A DNA stretch of 37,512 nt from Alicyclobacillaceae bacterium I2511 (GCA_003584005.1 QXHL01000025.1:1-37512), one strand, 5' to 3'. Positions 14,879-22,383 are shown, counted from the stretch's first letter. Notes: generated by a model not told the origin, from the sequence alone. Translations and numbers: made by a program.

Positions 14879-15586
14879 CTATTTCACAGAAACTGTTCCA
14901 CTCGGCGTCTGAATTGTGGGCTGCTTCGCCGTGGCAGAAACATCCAATTCATCCCACATGCCCCCGACTGCATGGCCTGGCAGGCCACATACCAGTGCAT
15001 ATTTCCCAGCCTTGTTTGCAACCACAGAAAATTTTATGGGCGCCTGCCCCTTTACAATTCCTCCACCAAAAGCTGCTGGAATTGAACCCGTAAAGGCGGG
15101 TGCAAAAGTCCCCGTAGACATCCTATCCGCCCACGTGGTGACCCCCAGACTATGAGGAAGGCTCGGATCTAAGTTTACGAAGTTGAAGTTCAAGGTCCAG
15201 CCCACAGGCACTGTAACTACCAGTTGTCCACTGGAAAACCCATTAAAGTTCATTCCCTGATTAGCCTGGCTGCCCCCAGCTTGCATGTTCAGATTGAGCG
15301 TTTTTGGCTGTGCCCCCAATGCATAAAAAGCAGGTGTCGCTGTGGCACTGGGGGTGGTAGCCGCCGTAGTCGATCCGGTCGTGGCAGATCCGGTTGTGGC
15401 GGTCCCAGTGGAAGTCCCCCCATTTGCGCCTGGCGTGGCTGCCACTGAAGAAAGAATGGGCGGATTTTCCGCCAGATTGCGATGTGTGTCTGTATTAGGC
15501 AAGGCGTAATATCCAACCACCCAAATTGCAATGGCTGCAATGAAACTGAGCGCCACAGAAAGAACTCCCAAAGGAGAAAGCTTCAC
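14879..15586 (-). CDS. Sulfocyanin-like blue copper protein
   Basis: Membrane-anchored cupredoxin of 235 aa. A single N-terminal helix (about residues 7-28) is followed by a Thr/Ala/Gly-rich linker (about 45-85), then the copper domain. The type I ligands are His 145 in DPSLPHSLGV, and Cys 200, His 205 and Met 210 in VCGLPGHAVGGMW, matching the sulfocyanin signature known from iron- and sulfur-oxidising archaea and acidophilic bacteria. It should act on the outer face as a one-electron carrier. It lies directly downstream of the Rieske gene in the cytochrome b cluster, and is thus the likely redox partner of that complex, which has no cytochrome c (inference). Confidence 0.9.
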   Translation of the reverse strand: MKLSPLGVLSVALSFIAAIAIWVVGYYALPNTDTHRNLAENPPILSSVAATPGANGGTSTGTATTGSATTGSTTAATTPSATATPAFYALGAQPKTLNLNMQAGGSQANQGMNFNGFSSGQLVVTVPVGWTLNFNFVNLDPSLPHSLGVTTWADRMSTGTFAPAFTGSIPAAFGGGIVKGQAPIKFSVVANKAGKYALVCGLPGHAVGGMWDELDVSATAKQPTIQTPSGTVSVK

Positions 15587-15677
15587 AATTCATTCCTTCT
15601 TTCATCAACCGTGTGACTGCAACTGCATAACACTTAATTCCACAAAGTTTGCGTACCTTGCACAAGCCTTGCAGGCC

Positions 15678-16367
15678 TTAGGCAAGGGTTGGATTCGGGT
15701 TGTTTCCCCATGTAGCATCACTGCGTTGGAAGTTATTCCCTACTTCTACATAGCCATCAGCATTCACGTGATAGTAATACAAGTCCAGCGGTCGCGGCGC
15801 AGGGGATGCTGGGGTCTGTACCCCATAAATATTGTACTGACTCCCATGACAAGGACAAAAAAACCATTCTTTTCCGTTCCCATATTCCGGAGCTACAGAC
15901 TTCCCATTCTCTGTGGAACCGTTCACGTGACACCCCAGATGTGTGCAAACATGGGACATAATCATTAGCTTCTTTTGGTAAACAATCACATAGACATCAT
16001 TGGAAACGTCTTGTGAATTCCAGCCATCGTCAATGTGCTGCAAGTAATTCACATGGGTCGGCAATTTTTCGTTAAAATCAGAGGGCTTCCAGTTTGTTTT
16101 TGAAAATGCTCCGCCAGAGGCCCGGTGGAGTGGGTCAAATGCACTGACCACGAGTGGGCTTGCCACCATTGTCGCCATTAAAGCTCCGGTGCCACCCAAA
16201 GCATACGTAAGAAACTGCCGGCGCGACATTACCTCCCGCTGGCCTGACACAGTTTGTGTCCCTTGCGGTGGGAGTTGCGGCGGTTGTGCCCCCCCTGCCT
16301 GGTCCAACGCATCTTTAGGCGGCACTTGCCCACTTGCAGGAGTATCCATTTCATTCTCGTGATCCAC
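15678..16367 (-). CDS. qcrA: Rieske iron-sulfur protein of a cytochrome b complex (QcrA-like)
   Basis: Rieske [2Fe-2S] subunit. The cluster motifs are CTHLGC (Cys 141, His 143, disulfide Cys 146) and CPCHGS (Cys 171, disulfide Cys 173, His 174). Upstream is a twin-arginine anchor, SRRQFLTYALGGTGALM, meaning Tat-dependent insertion; tatA and tatC are encoded about 5 kb away. A Pro/Gln-rich segment of about 45 residues precedes the twin arginines. I take GTG 16367 (229 aa) because GAGGGG lies 7-8 nt upstream; the frame stays open to TTG 16457 without a ribosome site. It is separated from the cytochrome b genes by an isochorismatase-like gene, unlike the usual qcrABC order. Confidence 0.92.
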   Translation of the reverse strand: MDHENEMDTPASGQVPPKDALDQAGGAQPPQLPPQGTQTVSGQREVMSRRQFLTYALGGTGALMATMVASPLVVSAFDPLHRASGGAFSKTNWKPSDFNEKLPTHVNYLQHIDDGWNSQDVSNDVYVIVYQKKLMIMSHVCTHLGCHVNGSTENGKSVAPEYGNGKEWFFCPCHGSQYNIYGVQTPASPAPRPLDLYYYHVNADGYVEVGNNFQRSDATWGNNPNPTLA

Positions 16368-16463
16368 AATATAAGCCCCCTCAAAACACAACAGGTTTTG
16401 GTAGATTCCCATCCAGACGACGGCTTTTGGCGAACCATCGACTGGGTGGTATTCCAAGTTCTC

Positions 16464-16931
16464 TTACAAAAACACGCGTTGCCCACCGGCTGTAAGAACA
16501 CCCTCTTTACCCAGCACCACTTTCACAATACGCATGGCTTCATAGGACAAATCGTGGTAGCTGCTCACCAGCCGTTCTAACACTTTTGTGGCATAACCTG
16601 CATCCACACAGGCAAACACCGTCGCCAACACAGACAGCTCACTGTCCACACCGGCCAAGTGCACCTCTTCAATGTGATGTTCCTCTAGTAAGCCCACCAC
16701 GTCCTGTGTTAATGCTGAGAAAGTTCGTTTCTCAATCACCACAGCCCGCGGATGGGACAACAACACCCCATCCGGCTGTTTCGTATCTGGGTCTACCCAG
16801 TGAGTCAAAATGATAACCTCATACTCTGAGCCACTGTCTTCTAGGTACCTTTGACACAGTGGTGCAATGTAATCCAAACGATTTCCCAAAAAGTTTTCCT
16901 GTACATCCAGACAAATGAGTGCCTTGGACAC
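16464..16931 (-). CDS. Isochorismatase-like (cysteine hydrolase) protein lacking the catalytic Cys
   Basis: 155 aa with the Rossmann-like isochorismatase fold. Asp 9 is in ICLDVQENF, Lys 68 is in IEKRTFSAL, and the block HLAGVDSELSVLATVFACVDAGY matches the region that normally carries the nucleophilic Cys before V-x-x-T-A. Here that position is Ser 100. The protein is therefore unlikely to be a normal cysteine hydrolase and may be structural, regulatory or a Ser variant. It is inserted between cytochrome b subunit IV and the Rieske gene, with 55-bp and 96-bp gaps, in the same direction. Confidence 0.78.
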   Translation of the reverse strand: MSKALICLDVQENFLGNRLDYIAPLCQRYLEDSGSEYEVIILTHWVDPDTKQPDGVLLSHPRAVVIEKRTFSALTQDVVGLLEEHHIEEVHLAGVDSELSVLATVFACVDAGYATKVLERLVSSYHDLSYEAMRIVKVVLGKEGVLTAGGQRVFL

Positions 16932-16986
16932 TTTGGCTCACCCTCACTTTTCCCCTTTTACATCCCACAGCTTTTACATCCCACAG

Positions 16987-17478
16987 CTAAGGATGGGAAT
17001 GCGCATATGGATGGGCTTGTGCATACAGCTCAGCAGCATGCTGAATACTTGCTTCATTTGTCAGCCAAATAACCAACACAAGTGTCAACACCATGGCCAC
17101 CGTGGCCATCGGACGACGCCACGGGTGACGGTGTGGAGACGTGTCCAACCACGGTAAAAATGTCAGGAGGACAATAGAAATTGCGGGGATAAGCACCACA
17201 CCCACAGCCATGTCCCCACCAGGGAAATACTTCAGGAACTGATAGAGAAAGTTAAAATACCAATCGGGCATGGGAATGTACGATACATCGTTCGGGTTGG
17301 CCGCACTCCCCAATGTCACCGGATTGAACGCAATCCACAAAATAAACGCCAGTAAAAAAACGGCACCGACAATCCACTCTTTCAGCAAGAAGTTAGGGAA
17401 AAAGGGCTCGTAACCATGGTCAGGCCCTAATCCGTCAACAGGTCGCGGAGGTTTTGGTAGCTTCCGCAGGTCTTTCAT
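16987..17478 (-). CDS. Cytochrome b subunit IV (PetD/QcrC-type, no cytochrome c domain)
   Basis: C-terminal half of a split cytochrome b, 163 aa with three membrane helices. The quinol-site motif PDWYF (PEWY equivalent) is in IPMPDWYFNFLYQFLKYFP. The N-terminal hydrophilic part contains PDHGYEPFFPNFLLKEW, typical of subunit IV. There is no CxxCH motif, so unlike Bacillus QcrC it carries no covalent haem c. It sits 71 bp downstream of cytochrome b6. The His-rich C-terminus (HAAELYAQAHPYAHSHP) is unusual and may bind metal (inference). Confidence 0.9.
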   Translation of the reverse strand: MKDLRKLPKPPRPVDGLGPDHGYEPFFPNFLLKEWIVGAVFLLAFILWIAFNPVTLGSAANPNDVSYIPMPDWYFNFLYQFLKYFPGGDMAVGVVLIPAISIVLLTFLPWLDTSPHRHPWRRPMATVAMVLTLVLVIWLTNEASIQHAAELYAQAHPYAHSHP

Positions 17479-17549
17479 CCTTCCTCAACTCCCATTCTCC
17501 TAAAATCCCTCGTTTGAAATAAAATGGTGAATTCCACAGGGACTCGGAT

Positions 17550-18221
17550 TTATAGGGGACCCGCAATCCCTTGCAAGCGGATCATGACGAAGTGAACTCC
17601 CAGCAAAACCATTAAAGCTGCTGGCAAGAAGAAGACGTGAATCGCATAAAACCGTGTGAGCGTCAAGGCCCCCACCGTATGGCCCCCGACCAATAGGGTT
17701 TGAATATAAGTACCCACCCACGGCACAGCACCCGCAATCTGACTTCCCACCGAGGTGGCCCAGTACGCCTTCTGATCCCACGGCAATAGATAGCCAGTAA
17801 AACCAAGGGCAAGAATCACAATGAAAATAAGTACGCCGAGCACCCAGTTCAATTCTCTTGGCTTCTTGTACGCACCTGTAAAGAAAACCCGGAGCATGTG
17901 AAGAATCATAATGATGATGACGAGACTTGCACCCCAGAAGTGCATGCCTCTCACAACATTTCCGAGCAAGACATCGTTGGTAATGTAGTTGACACTGTAC
18001 CAGGCATTCTTGATGTCAGGAGTGTAAAACATAGCCAAGAATATTCCGGATAAAAATTGTGTCACAATAGTTAGAAATGTGAGTCCACCAAAGCAGTACA
18101 TGAAGGCGGACAATTTCTTGGTTGGATTCACATGCGCCGGGACCTCATGCTGTGCCACATCTCTCCACAACGGCGTCACAGAAATTCGTTCATCAATCCA
18201 GTCATACACCTTCCTCAGCAC
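17550..18221 (-). CDS. qcrB: Cytochrome b6 of menaquinol oxidising complex (QcrB-like)
   Basis: Di-haem membrane subunit with four helices. Haem-ligand histidines occur as pairs in GMHFWGASLVIIIMILHMLRVFF and in YAIHVFFLPA...GVHFVMIR. Other conserved blocks are DIKNAW, GAYKKPRELNW and GFTGYLLPWDQKAYWAT, nearly as in Bacillus QcrB. I start at GTG 18221 (223 aa) because AGGTGAGG precedes it and the protein then aligns with the QcrB N-terminus (VLRKVYDWIDERISVTPLW); ATG 18260 lacks a ribosome site. It lies 82 bp downstream of a 30-aa membrane peptide gene. Confidence 0.92.
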   Translation of the reverse strand: MLRKVYDWIDERISVTPLWRDVAQHEVPAHVNPTKKLSAFMYCFGGLTFLTIVTQFLSGIFLAMFYTPDIKNAWYSVNYITNDVLLGNVVRGMHFWGASLVIIIMILHMLRVFFTGAYKKPRELNWVLGVLIFIVILALGFTGYLLPWDQKAYWATSVGSQIAGAVPWVGTYIQTLLVGGHTVGALTLTRFYAIHVFFLPAALMVLLGVHFVMIRLQGIAGPL

Positions 18222-18303
18222 TTTCCTCACCTGCCTATACACAAAATTTTCGGTATTCATTTGCTTTGAAAAAGACCCGTTTGTAACTTTTTTTACCTAC
18301 AGA

Positions 18304-18396
18304 TTATTTGCCCACATGGCTCGCTAGCCCCCACAGTGTGCCGAGGACTGCAAAAAATATCACCACCATCGCAATAGAACCTGAGGCTAAATTCAC
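18304..18396 (-). CDS. 30-aa single-helix membrane peptide upstream of cytochrome b6
   Basis: A GTG start preceded by AAGGAGGGG at a 7-nt spacing opens a 30-codon frame, MNLASGSIAMVV... ending ASHVGK. Residues 6-25 form one hydrophobic helix. The excellent ribosome site and position directly ahead of qcrB suggest a genuine small subunit or assembly peptide, comparable in size to the small subunits of b6f complexes, though no homology is claimed. Confidence 0.65.
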   Translation of the reverse strand: MNLASGSIAMVVIFFAVLGTLWGLASHVGK

Positions 18397-18611
18397 GTTA
18401 TTACCCCTCCTTTTCGTAACCCTATAACCTTTCATGTGGTTTTACCGGCGCAAGTAATATCCTCTACTTTCATCAGTTACCAAACAAGTGTCATTTAGAC
18501 CATGTATTTCGGACTGTTACAAAACGTAATCTGCTATGGTTCAAAAGAACCCCCACATTCATCCGACCCCGACAATATTTATAGTTCAACAAACCTAGTC
18601 CAAACTCGCCA
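18397..18611. other. Divergent promoter region between cytochrome b and microprotein operons
   Basis: About 215 bp without a gene. On the minus strand a possible promoter, TTGGTA with GATATT 16 bp later, lies upstream of the 30-aa peptide gene; it is weak. I see no riboswitch or repeat here. Confidence 0.35.
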
Positions 18612-18640
18612 TTGATCTACACCGTAAGTAATTTGATAAT
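18612..18640 (+). promoter_or_regulatory. Probable promoter of the microprotein operon
   Basis: TTGATC (18612-18617) and GATAAT (18635-18640) are exactly 17 bp apart. The first microprotein starts 37 bp after the -10 box. Confidence 0.6.
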
Positions 18641-18676
18641 TTTTTAGAAGTCATTAACAAGATGGGAGTGAGGAAA

Positions 18677-18811
18677 ATGCATACCAACGGCCTTGTGGGA
18701 ATGCTGGTAACCGCCATTGGAATGGTCGCTTTACTGATGATGGCTTCGTCATCAACGCGCCAGAACGTGTTAAAGGTGCTTCGTCGCGAACAAGCAACAG
18801 CGAAAGAGTAA
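18677..18811 (+). CDS. 44-aa membrane microprotein
   Basis: The frame begins MHTNGLVGMLVTAIG and ends REQATAKE. GTGAGGAAA lies directly before the ATG. One hydrophobic helix (about residues 5-23) is followed by a charged tail. Family not recognised. First of four consecutive small membrane-protein genes; 12 bp separate it from the next. Confidence 0.6.
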   Translation: MHTNGLVGMLVTAIGMVALLMMASSSTRQNVLKVLRREQATAKE

Positions 18812-18823
18812 GGGGGCTTTAAA

Positions 18824-18988
18824 ATGTTGAAGTTCTATTTCGGGGTTGGCTTAATGTGCTTGGTATTTGCCGTGTTTGCTTTGTTTTTGTCCCAAAACCC
18901 CATTACGTTGGCGGCCATCTTTGTCGGCATGTTTTTCGTCTTATTGGGGATTGGACTGTGGACACGGTCCCCCAAAGCCCGCTGGTAG
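18824..18988 (+). CDS. 54-aa membrane microprotein
   Basis: The frame begins MLKFYFGVGLMCLVF and ends WTRSPKARW. AGGGGG precedes the ATG at a 7-nt spacing. Two hydrophobic segments (about residues 4-22 and 27-46) suggest a helical hairpin with a basic C-terminus. Family not recognised. Confidence 0.6.
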   Translation: MLKFYFGVGLMCLVFAVFALFLSQNPITLAAIFVGMFFVLLGIGLWTRSPKARW

Positions 18989-19084
18989 TGGGTATCGCAC
19001 ACTACGGGTAGGAGTGGGGCACTGCACGGGTAGGGGTGTGCACAGTATGAAAACAAAACGGTTGGCAAGGGGGGAGGGAAGACC

Positions 19085-19264
19085 ATGGACAACGCGAGGT
19101 ACCTGCATCCGCTGTTAATCGCAATTTTTATGGGCCTGTTTACAATTCTGTCGATTGTCAGCTTTCTCAATATGTTTAAGCAGCGGCAGATCTTCACATC
19201 ACTCATTCTCTTGCTGTCCATCCTGATATTTGGGTACAGCACGTATATCATCGCGACCTCTTAA
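19085..19264 (+). CDS. 59-aa membrane microprotein
   Basis: The frame begins MDNARYLHPLLIAIF and ends YSTYIIATS, with GGGAGGGA 5 nt before the ATG. Two hydrophobic segments flank a short basic loop (FKQRQ). Family not recognised. The 96-bp gap before it contains two imperfect copies of CGGGTAGGrGTG. Confidence 0.6.
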   Translation: MDNARYLHPLLIAIFMGLFTILSIVSFLNMFKQRQIFTSLILLLSILIFGYSTYIIATS

Positions 19265-19287
19265 ATTCGCGCTTGGAGGGAGTCCAT

Positions 19288-19473
19288 TTGCAACCGACAG
19301 TAGCCCGTTCGACTTTTTACGTTGAATTTTTTATTTCGTTCATCATGATTTTGATTGGATTAGTGCTCGTGATTAAGACGTCCAATTTAACACAGTTTAT
19401 CGGGGTATTGTTGATGTTTATTCCTTTGTTGGTTGCCGGAGGTTTGGAACTCAGAGAAAAGCATCAGGCATAA
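19288..19473 (+). CDS. 61-aa membrane microprotein
   Basis: TTG 19288 is chosen because GGAGGG lies 7 nt upstream; a TTG at 19273 would add five residues but overlaps that ribosome site. Two hydrophobic helices (about residues 10-30 and 36-52) are followed by a charged tail (LELREKHQA). Family not recognised. Last of the four-gene set, ahead of the cupredoxin lipoprotein. Confidence 0.6.
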   Translation: MQPTVARSTFYVEFFISFIMILIGLVLVIKTSNLTQFIGVLLMFIPLLVAGGLELREKHQA

Positions 19474-19625
19474 CGCGCCCATGTAATTCCTGGGTCTCGG
19501 GCTGTAAAACACAAATTGCCTCATCCAAGTGGACTATACAGTTTGTCACTATGTACTATTTAGTTAATTTAATTCCAGAGTATGCTTACTTTGTTATTGA
19601 TACTTACACTAGGGGGATTTCATTA

Positions 19626-20267
19626 ATGAAAAAACAGTTCGTTGTTGCCGCAGTAGGGATTGCCGCACTGGTCACCGTAGCCGGTTGTGGTACACCCGCC
19701 AGTTCCGGGTCATCCAATTCAGGCGGTAATGCCGCAGCATCTGGGGCAACCAACACCCCTGCGACAAACGCAGCCCCTTCGTCGACAACCGGATCAGCGG
19801 CGAGCACCTTGCCAGTTTCCTATTCTGTGAAAGTTGAAACTGGGAAAATGGACGGCAAAAAAGGATGGCCGGAGATTGTTCCTGCAAACATGACCCTGCC
19901 TGCAAATCAGAATGTCACTATCCTCATCCACAGCTACGATGACGGCAATGCACCTATTCCTGAAGGGGACAATGTGGTCAAAGGAACACAATCTGGAACG
20001 ATGCTTCTCAATGGTAAAGCTGTCAAATCCGTTCCAACCGCAGATGTCGCACACACCATCACGATTCCAACCATCGGTCTTAACATCCCCATTCCTGTGA
20101 AGACAAGCTCGGAGCCGTACAGCACCGTTGAGTTTACGTTCCATACACCGGCTACTGGAGAAAAGCTGCACTGGCAATGTATGGCCGCTTGTGGTTCTGG
20201 GGCGAGTGGCTGGGGCGGGGCAATGGCCACCAATGGATGGATGCAGGGTGTGTGGACTGTTCAGTAA
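19626..20267 (+). CDS. Cupredoxin lipoprotein, cytochrome-oxidase-subunit-II-like with altered CuA motif
   Basis: 213 aa starting at ATG 19626 (GGGGG 9 nt upstream). Lipobox VAGC makes Cys 21 the lipid site, followed by a Ser/Asn/Thr/Ala-rich linker to about residue 60. The C-terminal domain resembles the CuA cupredoxin of oxidase subunit II: AHTITIPTIGLNIPIP with His 143, then HWQCMAACG with Cys 185 and Cys 189 in C-x3-C spacing. The His expected four residues after the second Cys is Ala 193, and Met is displaced (Met 200). It may hold a modified copper site. It lies between the membrane microproteins and tatA. Alternative: a copper-binding chaperone-like protein. Confidence 0.72.
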   Translation: MKKQFVVAAVGIAALVTVAGCGTPASSGSSNSGGNAAASGATNTPATNAAPSSTTGSAASTLPVSYSVKVETGKMDGKKGWPEIVPANMTLPANQNVTILIHSYDDGNAPIPEGDNVVKGTQSGTMLLNGKAVKSVPTADVAHTITIPTIGLNIPIPVKTSSEPYSTVEFTFHTPATGEKLHWQCMAACGSGASGWGGAMATNGWMQGVWTVQ

Positions 20268-20361
20268 CCGTTTGGTCAAGGTCCTGTTTGAGAAAAGTGA
20301 TTGGTAAATTCTGAAGCATAGGAATCTTTCGTATTTAATGCTCCCTTAATGCTCCGCATCG

Positions 20362-20391
20362 GTCCAGACCCGTACTGCAACGGGCCTGGAC
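20362..20391 (+). terminator. Stem-loop after the cupredoxin gene
   Basis: GTCCAG-A-CCCGT (20362-20373), loop ACTGCA, ACGGG-C-CTGGAC (20380-20391). A strong hairpin 95 bp after the cupredoxin stop and ahead of tatA. It is followed by GCACTTAAAAG rather than a T run, so termination is uncertain. Confidence 0.45.
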
Positions 20392-20429
20392 TGCACTTAA
20401 AAGCTAACCCAGGTTGGGAGAGATTGAGT

Positions 20430-20672
20430 ATGGGATTTGGAAATATTGGATGGTCTGGTTTATTGCTCATTTTCTTTATGGCGTTTCTTGTCTTCGGTCC
20501 GTCCAGACTGCCTGAACTCGCAAAATCTATTGGCAAGTCGTTACAAGAATTCCGTAAGGCGTCCAAGGGTTTGCTGAGCGAAAATGAACCCCCACAGACA
20601 GAGTGTCCCATCACCGAACCACCGCTGAATTCCACAGCGGCTGAGCTTTCCAAACCAGTGCAGAAAGACTGA
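20430..20672 (+). CDS. tatA: Tat translocase subunit TatA
   Basis: Pore-forming subunit of the twin-arginine translocase, 80 aa. A short N-terminal helix (about residues 6-21) is followed by the hinge FGPSRLPELAKSIGKSLQEFRKA, the conserved amphipathic-helix signature, and a polar tail. ATG 20430 has GGGAG 9 nt upstream. Genes for kbaA, a 27-aa peptide and tatC follow. An obvious client in this window is the Rieske protein with its SRRQF signal. Confidence 0.92.
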   Translation: MGFGNIGWSGLLLIFFMAFLVFGPSRLPELAKSIGKSLQEFRKASKGLLSENEPPQTECPITEPPLNSTAAELSKPVQKD

Positions 20673-20695
20673 AACAGGTTCAGCACAGACTAAAT

Positions 20696-20715
20696 CAGGC
20701 CCCAAAAGGGCCCTG
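20696..20715 (+). other. Stem-loop between tatA and kbaA
   Basis: CAGGCCC-CAAAA-GGGCCCTG makes a short GC-rich hairpin 24 bp after tatA. It has no T tract. It could tune expression between tatA and kbaA. Confidence 0.4.
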
Positions 20716-20758
20716 CAGGGAAGCAAATAAGCACGCATCAGCGTGGGAGGGAATTGAA

Positions 20759-21355
20759 TTGCACCTGAATAAGTTGGTCTTTTTACTAACCAGTACGGTA
20801 TTCCTCGGTTCCGTGATTGGTGCAATTGTCGGTGGCGCTTCCCTCTTCGTCCGTGTTCCATGGTACACAACAGTCATTGAAGGGGGCCTGCTTGCTACCA
20901 ACAGCCTGATGGGATTTTGGGCCTATCTAATGTTGGATTACACAGCCGTCCTGACACTGCCTCGTCGTGTCTGGCGATGGTCACAAGCCCTCATCATCGC
21001 CTTGGTGCTGTATGATATGGTCTACTGGCGTCAGCACTATGCAGGTGTCACCCATTTGGGACTGCAAAACCATCCAATTTCTTATATTATGCAGGGGCTG
21101 GTTCCTTTTGTGGTGGCACTCGCACTCGCTTTCGTAAAGGGGTGGATGGACGGAAAGTCCAGTTTTTTGCCTACACTTTTTTACTTATATGTTATCACCG
21201 TACTGGATTGGTTGCTTGTCCTACGTTTACATTCAAACGGAATTATTGACCAAATGGGTCTCATCATCTTGTTGTGCAATGTGTACATCATTTTTATCTA
21301 TGGCATGCTCGTAAAAAGGTCTGTACACCCATCCATCGTCGCGCTCGAAAGTTGA
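20759..21355 (+). CDS. kbaA: KbaA family membrane protein (KinB-pathway activator)
   Basis: 198 aa, exactly the length of Bacillus KbaA, with about six membrane helices. In Bacillus KbaA is needed for the KinB sensor kinase route into the sporulation phosphorelay. Recognisable features are the opening FLLTSTVFLGSVIGAIVG, the segment GFWAYLMLDYT, and VYWRQHYAG. TTG 20759 has GGAGGG 7 nt upstream. It is placed between tatA and tatC in one direction, an unusual arrangement. Confidence 0.8.
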   Translation: MHLNKLVFLLTSTVFLGSVIGAIVGGASLFVRVPWYTTVIEGGLLATNSLMGFWAYLMLDYTAVLTLPRRVWRWSQALIIALVLYDMVYWRQHYAGVTHLGLQNHPISYIMQGLVPFVVALALAFVKGWMDGKSSFLPTLFYLYVITVLDWLLVLRLHSNGIIDQMGLIILLCNVYIIFIYGMLVKRSVHPSIVALES

Positions 21356-21396
21356 TGCAGGCCGCTTAAAAAATCCCTTAAAAAGGATGTATTGCG

Positions 21397-21480
21397 ATGA
21401 TCCGTAAGCTGGCGATTGCGTGCTTGATTTCTGGAGCACTGTTTATGGTGCTAGGCATCGGTTTTACGCTCCACCCATAG
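21397..21480 (+). CDS. 27-aa single-helix peptide
   Basis: ATG 21397 follows AAGGATG at a suitable spacing and opens a 27-codon frame, MIRKLAIACLISGALF... ending GFTLHP. A basic start and one hydrophobic helix fill the whole peptide. It lies 41 bp after kbaA and 147 bp before tatC in the same direction. Unknown family; possibly a Tat or phosphorelay accessory peptide, but this is only context. Confidence 0.5.
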   Translation: MIRKLAIACLISGALFMVLGIGFTLHP

Positions 21481-21627
21481 GTTTTGGACGTGCACAAGAA
21501 GCATGGGAAGAATGCCAAATGCTTGCCCCCACCCCCATTTTGGGGCGATGGTTTCTACAAAATTAGGCATTTAGCGCATCTCGTGGTCCCAGGGATTCGA
21601 AAGGGTTCCTCACGGGGAGGGTTTATA

Positions 21628-22383
21628 ATGAAGCAAATAAAAGACAAAATGACTGCAATTCAACACTTTGAGGATTTACGAAAACGATTCATCTACACCT
21701 CAGTGATTTTTTTGGCGTTTTTTCTCACGTGTTTGGCCTTTATTTCACATATTTATTCCTATCTAGTCTCGCCCCTGCAAAAGTATGGATTTCGACTCAT
21801 GGTCATTTCCCCTGGAGAAGTCATCTCGGTTTATTTTTCTATGGCAGGCCTCGTAGCCATTGGTCTCACCCTGCCATTTGCACTGTGGCAGGCGTGGTTA
21901 TTCATCAGTCCAGGACTGACAGAAACCGAACGCAAACATACATTTCATTTATTGCCGATTATCATTGTGATGTTTTTGGTGGGAGTTACCTTTGCGTGGC
22001 TCATTATTTTCCCAACAATTTTACACTTCTTACTCCTCATCAGCAGTCAGCACTTTTCTGTGATGATTCGAGCCCGTGAGTATTTTTCTTTTGTGACAGG
22101 CATTTGTTTGCCGTTTGGATTTGTCTTTGAGTTACCTGTGGTGGTTGTTTTTCTCACCAGGATGGGCCTACTGACCCCCCATTGGTTGCGGAAAAAGCGC
22201 AAACTTGCTTACTTGGGAATTGTCTTGCTAGGTGTATTGATTAGCCCACCGGAGCTCATTTCACACTTAAGCGTGGTGGTTCCAATGATGCTTCTCTATG
22301 AAATCAGCATTGGATTATGCGCCATGTCCTACAGAAAACGTCAACGGATTTCTGCAGCGCTGATGAAGTCTGTTAGCTCTTAA
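21628..22383 (+). CDS. tatC: Tat translocase subunit TatC
   Basis: Twin-arginine signal receptor, 251 aa with six membrane helices. The N-terminal HFEDLRKRF (conserved Glu and Arg residues), ISPGLTETERKHTFHLLP and FGFVFELPVVVVFL are diagnostic. Start ATG 21628 has GGGGAGGG 7 nt upstream; the frame is open further but without a ribosome site. It forms with TatA a minimal TatAC system; no separate TatB is seen. Confidence 0.95.
   Translation: MKQIKDKMTAIQHFEDLRKRFIYTSVIFLAFFLTCLAFISHIYSYLVSPLQKYGFRLMVISPGEVISVYFSMAGLVAIGLTLPFALWQAWLFISPGLTETERKHTFHLLPIIIVMFLVGVTFAWLIIFPTILHFLLLISSQHFSVMIRAREYFSFVTGICLPFGFVFELPVVVVFLTRMGLLTPHWLRKKRKLAYLGIVLLGVLISPPELISHLSVVVPMMLLYEISIGLCAMSYRKRQRISAALMKSVSS

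Noticed and set aside
17500-17781. 93-codon minus-strand frame overlapping cytochrome b6
   Set aside because: Out-of-frame shadow of the cytochrome b6 gene.
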